From Oribacterium sp. NK2B42 (GTDB lineage: Bacteria; Bacillota; Clostridia; Lachnospirales; Lachnospiraceae), in the NCBI RefSeq assembly GCF_000424445.1, contig NZ_AUJX01000003.1, forward strand, positions 62,001 to 126,000: DNA of 64,000 nucleotides, read 5' to 3'. Numbering within the stretch: position 1 is the first letter of the stretch; every line of letters starts with the position of its first letter. The position numbers and the translations under genes were made by a program. The notes under the pieces are model-generated. The model had not been told where the DNA came from, did not search any database, and saw nothing but the letters and a program-made list of their open reading frames with translations. Below are positions 51,673 to 60,629 of the stretch, one piece after another.

Positions 51673-52461
51673 TTGAGAAAAAGAAGTATTACTCTGATGT
51701 CTGTAGTAATTGCAATGGTACTTGGCTGCATACTCATAGGATGCGGGGAAAAGGCTAAGTCATCGGTAAAAACCGGAATTATCGGAGCTATGGATGAGGA
51801 AGTGGATACCCTTAAGCAGGAACTGGAAAACGTAAAGGTAACAGATATTGGCCGGATGGAGTTCTATGAAGGAAATCTTGACGGAGAGGATGTAGTTATC
51901 GTTAAGTGCGGAATAGGTAAGGTTAATGCGGGGGCTTGCGCTCAGGTTCTTATTACGAGTTTTGGTGTGGACAGGATTATTAATACCGGTGTGGCAGGCT
52001 CACTTGATGCTTCGATAGATATTGGAGATTTTGTAGTGTCAACCGATGCGGTGCAGCACGACTTTGACCTGACTGCCATAGGGAATCAAAAGGGAGAACT
52101 TAATGGAATAGGCTCTGTCTCTTTGCCGGCAGATGAGCCCATGAGGGCAAATGCCGTCAGCGCTATCAGAGAATGTGCACCGGAAGTTAATGTTTTTGAG
52201 GGCAGAGTCTGCACGGGAGATCAGTTCATCTCATCAGATGAGCAAAAAAATAATATCACATCTGAGTTTGGAGGACTGTGCTGTGAGATGGAAGGCGGAG
52301 CAATAGCTCAGATCTGCTACCAGAACAATGTGCCCTTTGTTATCATCAGAGCCATTTCAGATAAGGCGGACGGCTCTGCCACAGTGGATTATCCCACCTT
52401 TGAAAAAGAAGCAGCGGCAAGATGCGCATCCATCGTGCATTACATGGTTACAAGCAAGTAA
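51673..52461 (+). CDS. mtnN: MTA/SAH nucleosidase carried on a lipoprotein signal
   Basis: TTG 51673 starts a 262-residue protein. The first 24 residues are a lipoprotein signal (LIGC, Cys24). The remainder is a complete 5'-methylthioadenosine/S-adenosylhomocysteine nucleosidase: GIIGAMDEEV at the start, NTGVAGSL, FEGRVCTGDQFIS, CEMEGGAIAQ (catalytic Glu region) and RAISDKADGSA (catalytic Asp). This enzyme is normally cytoplasmic and recycles methylthioadenosine. A surface location would change its substrate supply. Confidence 0.88.
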   Translation: MRKRSITLMSVVIAMVLGCILIGCGEKAKSSVKTGIIGAMDEEVDTLKQELENVKVTDIGRMEFYEGNLDGEDVVIVKCGIGKVNAGACAQVLITSFGVDRIINTGVAGSLDASIDIGDFVVSTDAVQHDFDLTAIGNQKGELNGIGSVSLPADEPMRANAVSAIRECAPEVNVFEGRVCTGDQFISSDEQKNNITSEFGGLCCEMEGGAIAQICYQNNVPFVIIRAISDKADGSATVDYPTFEKEAAARCASIVHYMVTSK

Positions 52462-52485
52462 CGCATAATCTCAAAACAAAAAAAA

Positions 52486-52575
52486 TCTATTATGGACATC
52501 TATGCGGAGGCAACAGAAGAAAAGGAGCAGGAAACATTTGAAGGCTTGGCAAGCAAGCTGGACAATTTGTTTTAG
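52486..52575 (+). pseudogene. C-terminal remnant of a Tn1549/Tn916-type integrase
   Basis: The frame encodes SIMDIYAEATEEKEQETFEG and ends LASKLDNLF-TAG. The IYA segment is the nucleophilic Tyr region of this integrase group. The remainder of the gene is missing. Confidence 0.65.
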
Positions 52576-53042
52576 AAAGTGGGACGGCATTCGCCTGACC
52601 ACACAGATTGGAAATGACCTGTTTTTAACTGAAAATCGACCTGAGTGGTCGGAAATAATCGGAAGTGAAGTGGTCGATTTGAGTAGTATAATCGTGAATA
52701 ATCGGGGACAGACAGACGCTGAATCCGTGACCTTTCCAACGTTAAAATCCAGTAAATGACGGACTATTTTGACACATGACGACGCATTCCGACGCGAGAC
52801 GGACAGATTAGGATAAGGACGGTATGACCCTTATCTAACCGCTTTCTGAGGAATGTAACGGAACCTGTCAAAGCCCCATGTAAAAGAAAGAAAACTGTTA
52901 ATGGAACACAACGGAATGGGTTGTAAACCATGATTTGCTGGTAAAAAATACAGGCAAGATTCAGAAGATACAGCTTCTGGATGGTGCATAACAGGCACTT
53001 ACTTTAGTGAAAACAAGAGATATATGAAGCAAAAGAGGATAA
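52576..53042. other. Noncoding region after an integrase remnant
   Basis: No convincing ORF. CGACCtgagtGGTCG and a second GTGGTCG lie near 52640-52675, and CGACGCATTCCGACG near 52785. These look like leftover integrase binding sites at the end of an old element. The last part holds only short open frames. Confidence 0.4.
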
Positions 53043-53711
53043 ATGAAGGAAATGATAGCTGAGGGAAAGCATGTTTATTTATATGGTGACAGAGATGAGG
53101 CTGCTCCGCTTGTGATTATTAACACATTTCAGGGAAACGGTAGCAGCATTTACAGTGCGCTTTGCTCAATGACAGAAAAGAAAGTGAATCTTGCTGTCAT
53201 CAGTGACATTAATTGGGATAATGAGATGTCTCCGTGGGAATGTCCGCCTTTAAGTAAAAATGACATCCCATGTACAGGGGGTGCAGATGAGTATCTTGTA
53301 AATCTGACAGGCACAATTATCCCGGCAATAAAGAAGGAACTTGCTGTAGAACCTGAATATATAGCTATATCTGGTTATTCTCTGGCTGGGTTGTTTGCTG
53401 TCTATAGCCTGTATAAGACGGATATATTTTCAAGAGTCGTAAGTGCATCGGGGTCCATGTGGTTTCCTGATTTTGTGGAATATGCCAGTAAAAATGATTT
53501 TGTAAAAAAACCTGACAGGATATATTTCTCTCTTGGAGATAAAGAGGCACGAACAAGAAATAATCTGCTTGGCACGGTTGAAGATAAAACGAAAGAGATT
53601 TATGAGCATTACAAAGGCAGCGGTATAGATACGGTTTTTGAGTTGAATCCGGGAAATCACTTTAAGGATGCTGATATTCGGCTTGCTAAGGGAATCGCTT
53701 GGATTTTGTGA
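53043..53711 (+). CDS. Alpha/beta hydrolase, putative esterase
   Basis: The 222-residue protein starts at ATG 53043 after AGAGGATAA. The nucleophile elbow is AISGYSLAGLFAVY (Ser in GYSLAG), with an acid in SLGDKEAR and His in NPGNHFKD at the end. It resembles the putative esterase/enterochelin esterase group, small single-domain type. No signal peptide is seen. Confidence 0.8.
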   Translation: MKEMIAEGKHVYLYGDRDEAAPLVIINTFQGNGSSIYSALCSMTEKKVNLAVISDINWDNEMSPWECPPLSKNDIPCTGGADEYLVNLTGTIIPAIKKELAVEPEYIAISGYSLAGLFAVYSLYKTDIFSRVVSASGSMWFPDFVEYASKNDFVKKPDRIYFSLGDKEARTRNNLLGTVEDKTKEIYEHYKGSGIDTVFELNPGNHFKDADIRLAKGIAWIL

Positions 53712-53733
53712 CAGATGATTATTTGGAGAATGA

Positions 53734-53880
53734 AATGGTTATTTTATTTCGCCAATCTTTCCAGGAATTACCGATGTTGAGGCAATTATTGACAGGGCAA
53801 AGGAAAGATGCAATCTTGTGTGGCTTGAAAATCTTAATCTTAGGGGCGATTCCGGTGGCGGAAAGCAGGATAACCATTAG
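53734..53880 (+). pseudogene. Remnant of an SPL-like radical SAM protein
   Basis: A frame with no start encodes YFISPIFPGITDVEAIIDRA and RCNLVWLENLNLRGDSGG up to TAG 53878. This is a segment from the middle of the photolyase-like radical SAM family as I remember it. The CxxxCxxC core is absent. Confidence 0.5.
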
Positions 53881-53956
53881 AAATCGTGAATTTTTGTGGA
53901 AAAATCAGCATCTCTGTGCTATTCTCAAGGCAAATAAGGAAGTGGTGATATAAGCC

Positions 53957-54577
53957 TTGGATAGAAAAGAAAAGATGAAAACGGATAATACCATAAAAAA
54001 ATTTCTGAATAAAAAGTCATTCCTGAAGCATCGTTTGAATAAGGAGGTTCTTGAAGAGGGGATAGCTTATATTCCATGTTATGTACAGAATATGGAAGAT
54101 ATCATATGCAAATACAGCATTAGGGATTGTGTGAGCCTTAACTCTGAGTTTTCGGATTATATTACTGATTTTATTGAGTGTATTCCGACAAAGTATCCTA
54201 TCGTTCTTGAGATATACGGGTCAAAGTTTACCGAGGATCAAAAAAAGATCATTGTTGACACGATCACTTCGGACGGAGACTATGAACTTGGCAAGATTAT
54301 ACAGGAGAACAGACATCATCGGCTCGTTTTTGGAGAAATGGTGATTGGTACCGTGATCTCAGGCATTCTCCTTGCATTAATTGGAAAATACCTTGATGAT
54401 ATTCCACAGGAATTTTTCTATGTGTTATTCTGGTTGTTTGCGGATTCTTTTGTCAGATATATTTTTATCGAAAGAGGGGACTATCGGGACCAAAGGATCG
54501 GCGCAGGGAGAATTGCAAGCATAAAGGTGGAGTTTATAGAGGACGAAGATAACAGCCTCTGTCTTTCGCAGCAGTAA
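53957..54577 (+). CDS. Protein with C-terminal transmembrane pair, unknown function
   Basis: TTG 53957 is the first start, with ATG 53975 (MKTDN) possible. The 206-residue protein is soluble for about 130 residues (IPTKYPIVLEIYGSKFTEDQ). Two hydrophobic helices follow (MVIGTVISGILLALIG, FFYVLFWLFADSFVRYIF) and an acidic tail. No known domain is recognised. It is probably an inner-membrane protein facing the cytoplasm. Confidence 0.6.
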   Translation: MDRKEKMKTDNTIKKFLNKKSFLKHRLNKEVLEEGIAYIPCYVQNMEDIICKYSIRDCVSLNSEFSDYITDFIECIPTKYPIVLEIYGSKFTEDQKKIIVDTITSDGDYELGKIIQENRHHRLVFGEMVIGTVISGILLALIGKYLDDIPQEFFYVLFWLFADSFVRYIFIERGDYRDQRIGAGRIASIKVEFIEDEDNSLCLSQQ

Positions 54578-54659
54578 AGAACTGTCATTTTTACGTAAAT
54601 ATAGTATAAATCCGAAAGGTATGTGTCAAAGGAAATGAAGATGAGGCTGATAAAGATCG

Positions 54660-54821
54660 ATCCAGGGATGGGGAGTGCTGGGAATCGACAGAAAAAAGGT
54701 ACGGTGTGACTATTTTGACTATCTTGACGGAAAGCCGGGTGCCGTGAATCTTTATTATGGTGCTTATATGTCCCAGTATGACTGGGTGCATGGAAACAAT
54801 CTGTTAAAACCAGGCAAATAG
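54660..54821 (+). pseudogene. C-terminal remnant of a transcriptional-activator (BTAD-like) response regulator
   Basis: An open frame without a start contains DRKKVRCDYFDYLDGKPGAV and LYYGAYMSQYDWV, ending at TAG 54819. The pattern CDYFDYL...YMSQYDW is typical of the bacterial transcriptional activator domain in clostridial response regulators. The receiver and DNA-binding parts are missing. Confidence 0.5.
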
Positions 54822-54843
54822 ATAACCTCTTTTTGGTTTTGGT

Positions 54844-54891
54844 GAGGGTGCATTAACAGTCTTAATAACTTAAGACTGTTAATGCACCCTC
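54844..54891. terminator. Perfect 22-bp hairpin, likely bidirectional terminator
   Basis: GAGGGTGCATTAACAGTCTT plus AA (54844-54865) and its exact reverse complement (54870-54891) are separated by TAAC. CATCACTTTT follows on the plus strand. The unusual length and perfection also recall an element end. Confidence 0.7.
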
Positions 54892-54974
54892 ATCACTTTT
54901 ATGTTTTAACGGATTTTTAACATTTATTTAAGTACAATGACTGTATATTTTTTGGTTTAATGAAAGGATGCGCT

Positions 54975-55325
54975 ATGAAGGCAGACATAATCATAAGAAA
55001 CGCAAAAATCTTTACATCGAACACGAAAGCCCTGCGGGCTACAGCCCTTGCGGTAAAGGATAGCAAATTTGTATATGTGGGCGATGAAGACGGGCTCTCG
55101 GCTTATGAGAGAGAGAGCACGGATCTCGATGGGAAGTTTATTATGCCCGGCATCATTGACAGCCATGTACATGTCACCATGGCGGCTGCTTTTGAGTATG
55201 CCGAGCTGGGCGTACCGATTTTTAGTGAAGGCAAACAGGGTATACTTGACTTTATGGCAGAGCATGAGGGCTTCAGCTATAATAAACCGGCTGATGTGTA
55301 TTTTGCAGGAAAGAAAGTAAATTAA
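54975..55325 (+). pseudogene. Amidohydrolase with internal deletion, copy 1
   Basis: ATG 54975 follows AAAGGATG; ATG 54960 is in frame. The start is a normal amidohydrolase family 3 N-terminus (ADIIIRNAKIFTSNTKALRA, FIMPGIIDSHVHV with the metal-binding His pair). After about 100 residues it jumps to a C-terminal end (FSYNKPADVYFAGKKVN). About 400 residues are missing. The same C-terminal end is found at 56997-57098. Confidence 0.75.
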
Positions 55326-55346
55326 CATTATGAGGAGGTTTTACAG

Positions 55347-56978
55347 ATGAAACAGACAATTGTTCTCGGCAACATCATCACCATGGATAAAAAGAGGCCT
55401 ACTGCAAAAGCGGCACTTGTTAAGGACGGCGTGTTCGCCTACATCGGTGATGCGGAGGAAGTAAAAAAGCTTGCCGGTGCAGATGCCCAGGTATTGGATT
55501 ACGGTGAGAACTTCATCTATCCCGGTTTTCTGGAATCCCACTGCCACTGTTACCTGGCAGGCGACCGCGCGATCGGGCAGGCTAATCTCGCCAAGGTTAT
55601 CCCAACTGACTACGACAAATACCGGGAGATCATCAGTGATTTCATAAAAAAGAATCCGCAGCGTGAGTTCTACCTGGCAGCAGGGTGGACCGAAAATGAC
55701 GAATATGTTTCCAAAGCGTATCTGGACGAGATCTGCAGCGATAAGCCGCTGTTTATGCAGACCGGCGGCGGTCACTCCATGCTGCTCAATACAAAGGCGA
55801 TGGAATGGGCGGGCATTGATGCGGCTTATGCAAAGAAAATGGGCTACGATCTGGTTCACGTGGATGAAAACGGAGAACCAGACGGCTACATCTGTGAAGC
55901 ACCTGTGTTTGAAGTGTATCCCAAGCTCCCGACTACACTCGAGAATGCCAAGGACTATCTGCTCGCATGGCAGGATATGGCACTTGCAAACGGCTATACA
56001 GCAGTGGCCGATGCCGGTACGGAGGTTACCAATGAGATAGCTGTTCAGGCTTTCTATGAGCTGGAGCAGGAGGGCAAGCTTAAGCTGCGTACCTATGCGT
56101 ATCTTATGTGTCCGGACAATCCGGAGGATCCGAAGGCGGAGGTCGCTCGCATCGCCGCGACCCGCGCAAAATACAGCGGTGAATACTTCCATGTAGTCGG
56201 TGTAAAGACATTCTTAGATGGTGTGACCGAAGCGCACACAGGCTGGCAGAACCAGGATTACGCCGATCAGCCGGGCTACCACGGTAATGAACGCTTCAAC
56301 GATCATGACAAGATGGTAGAGCTGATCACAGCGGCAGATGCCGAGGGACTTCCGGTACACGTTCACTCCGAGGGCGGCGGCGCGACCCATTTCATGCTGG
56401 GCTGCATCGAGGACGCGGAAAAAATTACCGGTGATATGGATCAGCGCAATGTTCTGGCTCATTTGCACTTTGTCACTGACGAGGATATCCGCCGCATGGG
56501 CCAAACCCGCTCCATTCCGGCAGTTCCTCCGCTGTGGACTGCGAAAATTCCGGGCTTCTATGAGATTGAGGAATCTTATGTCGGTAAGGAACTGGCAGAA
56601 AACTCATACCCGATCAAGTCCTTCTTTGATGCGGGCGCATGTACCGTGTTCCATTCGGACTATCCTGTTTCACCGTCCATCAGTATCAGAAACAGCATTT
56701 ACATGGCTGAAACACGTAATGCGCCAAAGACATTAGGTATAGAAACGTTACCGCTCAATGTCAAGGAAGCGATCACACGTGAACAGTCCCTGCGTGCCCT
56801 GACCATAAATGTCGCGTACGCCTGGCACCAGGAGCATCGTCTGGGCTCCATCGAGTTCGGCAAGATCGCCAATATGACTGTTTATGATTGCGACTTCCTC
56901 CATGACGATATTGAAAATGTTGCACAGGCAAACCTTGTAGCAACCATTGTGGACGGGGAAGAGGTCTATAAGGCTTGA
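55347..56978 (+). CDS. Amidohydrolase family 3 (YtcJ-like) metal-dependent hydrolase
   Basis: The 543-residue protein starts at ATG 55347 after GAGGAGG. It has FIYPGFLESHCHCYLAGD with the H-x-H-like metal site, QTGGGHSMLLNTKAM, VVGVKTFLDGVTEAHTGW, VHVHSEGGGATHFML (His ligands) and HSDYPVSPSISIR near the end (Asp). The size and motifs are normal for the YtcJ group; the substrate is unknown. It lies between two damaged relatives and before a carboxylesterase. Confidence 0.9.
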   Translation: MKQTIVLGNIITMDKKRPTAKAALVKDGVFAYIGDAEEVKKLAGADAQVLDYGENFIYPGFLESHCHCYLAGDRAIGQANLAKVIPTDYDKYREIISDFIKKNPQREFYLAAGWTENDEYVSKAYLDEICSDKPLFMQTGGGHSMLLNTKAMEWAGIDAAYAKKMGYDLVHVDENGEPDGYICEAPVFEVYPKLPTTLENAKDYLLAWQDMALANGYTAVADAGTEVTNEIAVQAFYELEQEGKLKLRTYAYLMCPDNPEDPKAEVARIAATRAKYSGEYFHVVGVKTFLDGVTEAHTGWQNQDYADQPGYHGNERFNDHDKMVELITAADAEGLPVHVHSEGGGATHFMLGCIEDAEKITGDMDQRNVLAHLHFVTDEDIRRMGQTRSIPAVPPLWTAKIPGFYEIEESYVGKELAENSYPIKSFFDAGACTVFHSDYPVSPSISIRNSIYMAETRNAPKTLGIETLPLNVKEAITREQSLRALTINVAYAWHQEHRLGSIEFGKIANMTVYDCDFLHDDIENVAQANLVATIVDGEEVYKA

Positions 56979-56996
56979 CAGCGAAAGGAGAATAAT

Positions 56997-57098
56997 TTGA
57001 AAGCAGATAAGATCATTAAGAATGCAAAATCCCGAATACAACACTTCAGTTACAACAAACCGACTGATGTTTATTTTGCAGGGAAGAGAGTTAATTAG
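56997..57098 (+). pseudogene. Amidohydrolase remnant, copy 3: both ends joined
   Basis: TTG 56997 follows GAAAGGAG. The 33-codon frame joins an N-terminal KADKIIKNAK to a C-terminal HFSYNKPTDVYFAGKRVN. The tail is nearly the same as in the copy at 54975. Nearly the whole gene is missing between them. Confidence 0.7.
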
Positions 57099-57146
57099 CG
57101 TTTCGCAAACGCATAGATTTACGTATGAGAGAAAGGAAATCTGAAA

Positions 57147-58751
57147 ATGGGTATGTTGGATAGTGTGAGTATAAGTGAAGCCACGTCCAGGATGCAGGCT
57201 TTGTATGGCGAGAACAATAAAATAACCAATGGTGATTATGACAAGTCGCTGGCGGTCAAATGTATCAACGGCACATTTGTCGGGAAAAAGACGGACAATA
57301 TCATTGCCTATAAGGGTATACCCTTTGTCGGAAAGCAGCCTGTCGGGGATCTGCGGTGGAAGGCACCGGTTGACGTAGTTCCGGATGATGGCGTGTACGA
57401 AGCGTATTACTTCGGGAAGATTCCCTGCCAGATAGGCAATGTCGGGCAGATGGGTTCACTCTACCCACAGGGTGAGGATTGTCTTCATCTGAACCTGTGG
57501 AAGGCTGATGATGAGGGATCCGGGAAGAAGCCGGTAATGGTGTGGATTCACGGCGGTGCCTATGAACTTGGAGCTACAACCGAGCCACGGGAGGAGGGAA
57601 CCAACTTCGTGCATGAAAATCCGGATATAATCCTCGTCTCTATCGAGTACCGGCTTAACGCACTCGGGTTCCTTCGTCTGTCGCATCTGCCTGACGGAGC
57701 GGATTACCCGGACGCTCAGAACTTAGGGCTAATGGATCAATTGGCAGCGCTGAAATGGATTCATGAGAATATTGAGGGCTTCGGTGGTGATCCTGATAAA
57801 GTGACCATCTTCGGCCAGTCTGCCGGGGGCGGTTCAGTTTCTCTGCTGCCTTTGGTGAAGGGTTCGCACCGGTATTTCAAGCGTGTCATCGCCCAAAGCG
57901 GATCGCCCGCTTTTTGCAGATCCAAAGAGCAGTCCATCGCCTGCACGAACGCCCTGCTGAAAGCACTGGACTGCAAAACAGTAGCCGATCTTCAGAAGAT
58001 TGAAATTAACAAGATCGTAGAGGTGGCATCCCAGGTAATCTCAATGCCTCTTACAACTCCTGAGCGCGACGGCAGGTTTCTTCCACTGGAGGCATTCGAC
58101 GCCTACGAAGCCGGAGCTGCCAAGGACCTCGACTTCATGCAGGGCTGCACTAAGGATGAATGCAGCTATTTCGTGGCCGGTTTTGGAGTAGAGGGCTTCA
58201 TGCCTTGGGCAAAGAACTGTAAGGCCGAGAAGCTCGCACAGTGTACGGATGAGGAAAAGGCATTGGTAGAAGGCTATTTCGAGAACAGCCTGGGAGAGGA
58301 TTATGAAAAACTCAGCAGCTTTCTTGACCAGTACTGGTTCAATGCACCGCTTATCAGAACGGCAGAGAATCAGGTCAGGGGCGGTGGCAAGACATATGTC
58401 TATTACTTCAGGGTAGAGTCCGCTGTTCCGCTGTTGAAGAGCGGGCATGCGATAGAACTCTCGGAACTGTTCAACCATGCGGAGGATACCTTAGTTACAG
58501 GAAGGGAATTCGATAAGAATTTCTCCAAAATCATGCGAAAAATGTGGGTACAGTTCGCCAAATGCGGTAATCCTTCCCTTTCTGGCGACATCTCGCCTGA
58601 CGGGAAGGATTATGATTGGCCGCTCTACGATCTTAAGGATAAGCAAGTGATGGTTTTTGACGAGCATGACATCCGTGCTGAGAAGGAGTCAGCCATGAAT
58701 ATCGTCGATTGGGACAGAACCTATTTCCTGACTAAGTATTATGTCAGCTAA
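57147..58751 (+). CDS. Carboxylesterase type B
   Basis: The 534-residue protein starts at ATG 57147 after GAAAGG. It shows the family pattern: GIPFVGKQPVGDLRWKAP, EDCLHLNLWKADD, VMVWIHGGAYELGA (oxyanion), nucleophile FGQSAGGGSV, an acidic residue in TKDECSYF and His in SELFNHAED. Length is normal for p-nitrobenzyl-esterase-like enzymes. No secretion signal is seen. It probably hydrolyses small esters in the cytoplasm. Confidence 0.9.
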   Translation: MGMLDSVSISEATSRMQALYGENNKITNGDYDKSLAVKCINGTFVGKKTDNIIAYKGIPFVGKQPVGDLRWKAPVDVVPDDGVYEAYYFGKIPCQIGNVGQMGSLYPQGEDCLHLNLWKADDEGSGKKPVMVWIHGGAYELGATTEPREEGTNFVHENPDIILVSIEYRLNALGFLRLSHLPDGADYPDAQNLGLMDQLAALKWIHENIEGFGGDPDKVTIFGQSAGGGSVSLLPLVKGSHRYFKRVIAQSGSPAFCRSKEQSIACTNALLKALDCKTVADLQKIEINKIVEVASQVISMPLTTPERDGRFLPLEAFDAYEAGAAKDLDFMQGCTKDECSYFVAGFGVEGFMPWAKNCKAEKLAQCTDEEKALVEGYFENSLGEDYEKLSSFLDQYWFNAPLIRTAENQVRGGGKTYVYYFRVESAVPLLKSGHAIELSELFNHAEDTLVTGREFDKNFSKIMRKMWVQFAKCGNPSLSGDISPDGKDYDWPLYDLKDKQVMVFDEHDIRAEKESAMNIVDWDRTYFLTKYYVS

Positions 58752-58781
58752 TATAACAAATTAAACAGACATTATACGGTC

Positions 58782-58812
58782 TTAAGAGCTGGCCATTATG
58801 GTCAGCTCTTAA
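58782..58812. terminator. Terminator-like hairpin after the carboxylesterase
   Basis: TTAAGAGCTGGCC (58782-58794) pairs with GGTCAGCTCTTAA (58800-58812), with one G-T pair. A weak T-rich stretch follows. It also reads into the end of the minus-strand transposase remnant. Confidence 0.6.
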
Positions 58813-59105
58813 TATTTATTTCGAATGACCGATGGAACTGTTTCAACTCGGTTTCTTATCCGACCTATCATTTTTCGAGTCTCAGGGTCAAGTTCGGAGT
58901 TACGCTTTTCTGCTCTGATTGTTTTCATGGGCATAAGAAGACTGGCAACTCTTTTACCGAGACTTGGATTACACTCTTTCTGATGAGGACATCCGTTGCA
59001 ATGACAACTTGAATGTGAAATCCTGAGTTGATCCCGGGATTCATAATAAGTGCTGTTTACTTCATGTCCTTCCGGGCATGTGAAGATGGAGAAATTAACT
59101 ATCTA
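58809..59105 (-). mobile_element. IS1182-like transposase C-terminal remnant
   Basis: Read on the minus strand, the frame encodes FTCPEGHEVNSTYYESRDQL, SSCHCNGCPHQKECNPSLGK and ETRKMIGRIRNRVETV. The Cys pattern followed by a basic segment matches the end of IS1182/DDE-type transposases. The catalytic region and IS ends are missing. Confidence 0.6.
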
Positions 59106-59149
59106 AAGAGCTATTTGCTCTGGATATTGATAGTAGGAAGGATTACGAT

Positions 59150-59380
59150 TTGGGTACAAAAGAAGCCATAAAAACTCAGTTTATGAAGGAATATATGAAT
59201 AAGGACTTCTCCCAGATTACGGTGAAAGGTCTTTGCGGCAGCACACCTGTGGCCAGGACAACCTTTTACTCATATTTTGAAAATACTTCCGATGTGTTGG
59301 AAGCTGTAGAGGACGACCTGGTAAAGGGTCTGGCAGAAGTACCGGTAAAGGTATGCAGACCGCAGTTCTGGCTATGCTAA
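59150..59380 (+). pseudogene. TetR-type regulator, N-terminal HTH only
   Basis: TTG 59150 follows GTAGGAAGG. The 76-residue frame has the TetR helix-turn-helix (FSQITVKGLCGSTPVARTTF, YSYFENTSDVLEAVEDDLVK) and then loses similarity and stops. No ligand-binding domain follows on this strand. Confidence 0.7.
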
Positions 59381-59441
59381 AGAGTTGGTTAGAAGCATAA
59401 TAAATGCGGTCTGAATAGGTACGAAGTTATAGTTGGCTATA

Positions 59442-59918
59442 CTATACATATTGCAAGAAATAAGAATGGATTATACGGTTTATGGATTTTTCAATGTCAA
59501 TTTTTCCATCTGTTAAGCACCACTCAAAAATACAGCCTTTAACAATAGTGCAGATGTCTACACTCATAGTGTGTACGTCTGCATTGTTTTTTATGTATCC
59601 ACCTTCCTTTGAGATTTTTAATTCATCCTCACATCTTGCCATAACAGTGCCATCAAGGAACTTTCCATCTACCTCACTCATATAGGAACTGAGTGATGAG
59701 TTAGAGGTAGAATAAAAGCTCTTCATGAAATCTAACCCCAAATCCATGTATCTGTTTACAAGCTTCATATATAGTTCAATGATCCTGTCAGCTGGATGGG
59801 ATAAGTCTTTTATAAGTTCACATTCTTTAAAAGGTATCTCCTGGATAAAATAAGTCAAGTCATTTATATGCACTGCTCTGCGGAGGGTGGACAGAAGATC
59901 GATAATCTTCGGCTTCAC
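59442..59918 (-). pseudogene. TetR-like C-terminal domain without HTH
   Basis: The minus-strand frame of 158 residues is helical (PADRIIELYMKLVNRYMDLG, VDICTIVKGCIFEWCLTDGK) and resembles the C-terminal domain of a TetR regulator. The N-terminal DNA-binding part is absent. It is on the opposite strand to the HTH piece at 59150, so the two do not come from one simple frameshift. Confidence 0.55.
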
Positions 59919-60025
59919 CCTGATGCCTGCTTTACCATCGTGAGCCAGTCAGAACTTTTGCCAGATAAATTTGCAACCAAATACTGGTCTGCCAATGTTT
60001 TCGGGACTGTTTCATTCACGGAGAA

Positions 60026-60562
60026 GTGAAGTTGATCGTGCCATATTCTTTCCCACTGGTTATGGGAAATGAATTTGTTGGAATCATAGAAAAGAAGGGA
60101 AGCGCTGTAAAAGGCTTCGTGGAAGGGGATCGTGTATATGGCAGATTGCCGCTTAAGAAGATTGGTGCATTTGCGGAATATGCTGCAGTTGACTCTTTGG
60201 CAATCGCAAAGGTGCCGGAGTATCTTTCAGATGAAGAAGCTGCCTGTGTTCAGCTAACGGCTCTACAAACATTTGAACTGATGCATCCGAGGGCAGGAGA
60301 ATCCGTTTTTATCTCCGGAGGAACAGGAAGCCTTGGCGCAATGTCGATCCCTGTGGCAAAGAGTTTTGGCCTTACAGTTATAACAAACGGAAATGGTTCA
60401 AGTGCAGAGCGTGTAAGGAAGTTGGGAGCAGATAAGTTCATTGATTACAAAAAGGAAGACTACTCAAAGGTGCTCTCGGATGTTGACTATGTGCTGGATA
60501 CTCTTGGTGACCGGGAACTTATGAGGGAGTTTGCAATACTGAAAAAAGGTGGCATCCGGTGG
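60026..60562 (+). pseudogene. Quinone oxidoreductase-like MDR protein, truncated
   Basis: The frame contains VMGNEFVGIIEKKGSAVKGF, VYGRLPLKKIGAFAEYAAVD, ISGGTGSLGAMSIPVAKSFG and FIDYKKEDYSKVLSDVDYVL: most of a medium-chain zinc-independent dehydrogenase. About 60 N-terminal residues are missing, and the sequence loses its family pattern after LKKGG near 60560. Confidence 0.75.
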
Positions 60563-60629
60563 GTCGAAAGGAAAGACAATATTGAAAATATCGCAACAAT
60601 AAGTTTAACATATATGCAAAACTTCAACT

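Noticed and set aside
52502-52759. 85-residue open frame after the nucleosidase gene
   Set aside because: It overlaps the clear integrase tail in another frame and reads through att-like repeats, so it is not supported as a gene.
53699-53953. 84-residue open frame after the esterase
   Set aside because: Another frame of the same DNA encodes a clear radical SAM fragment, and this frame has no protein-like pattern.
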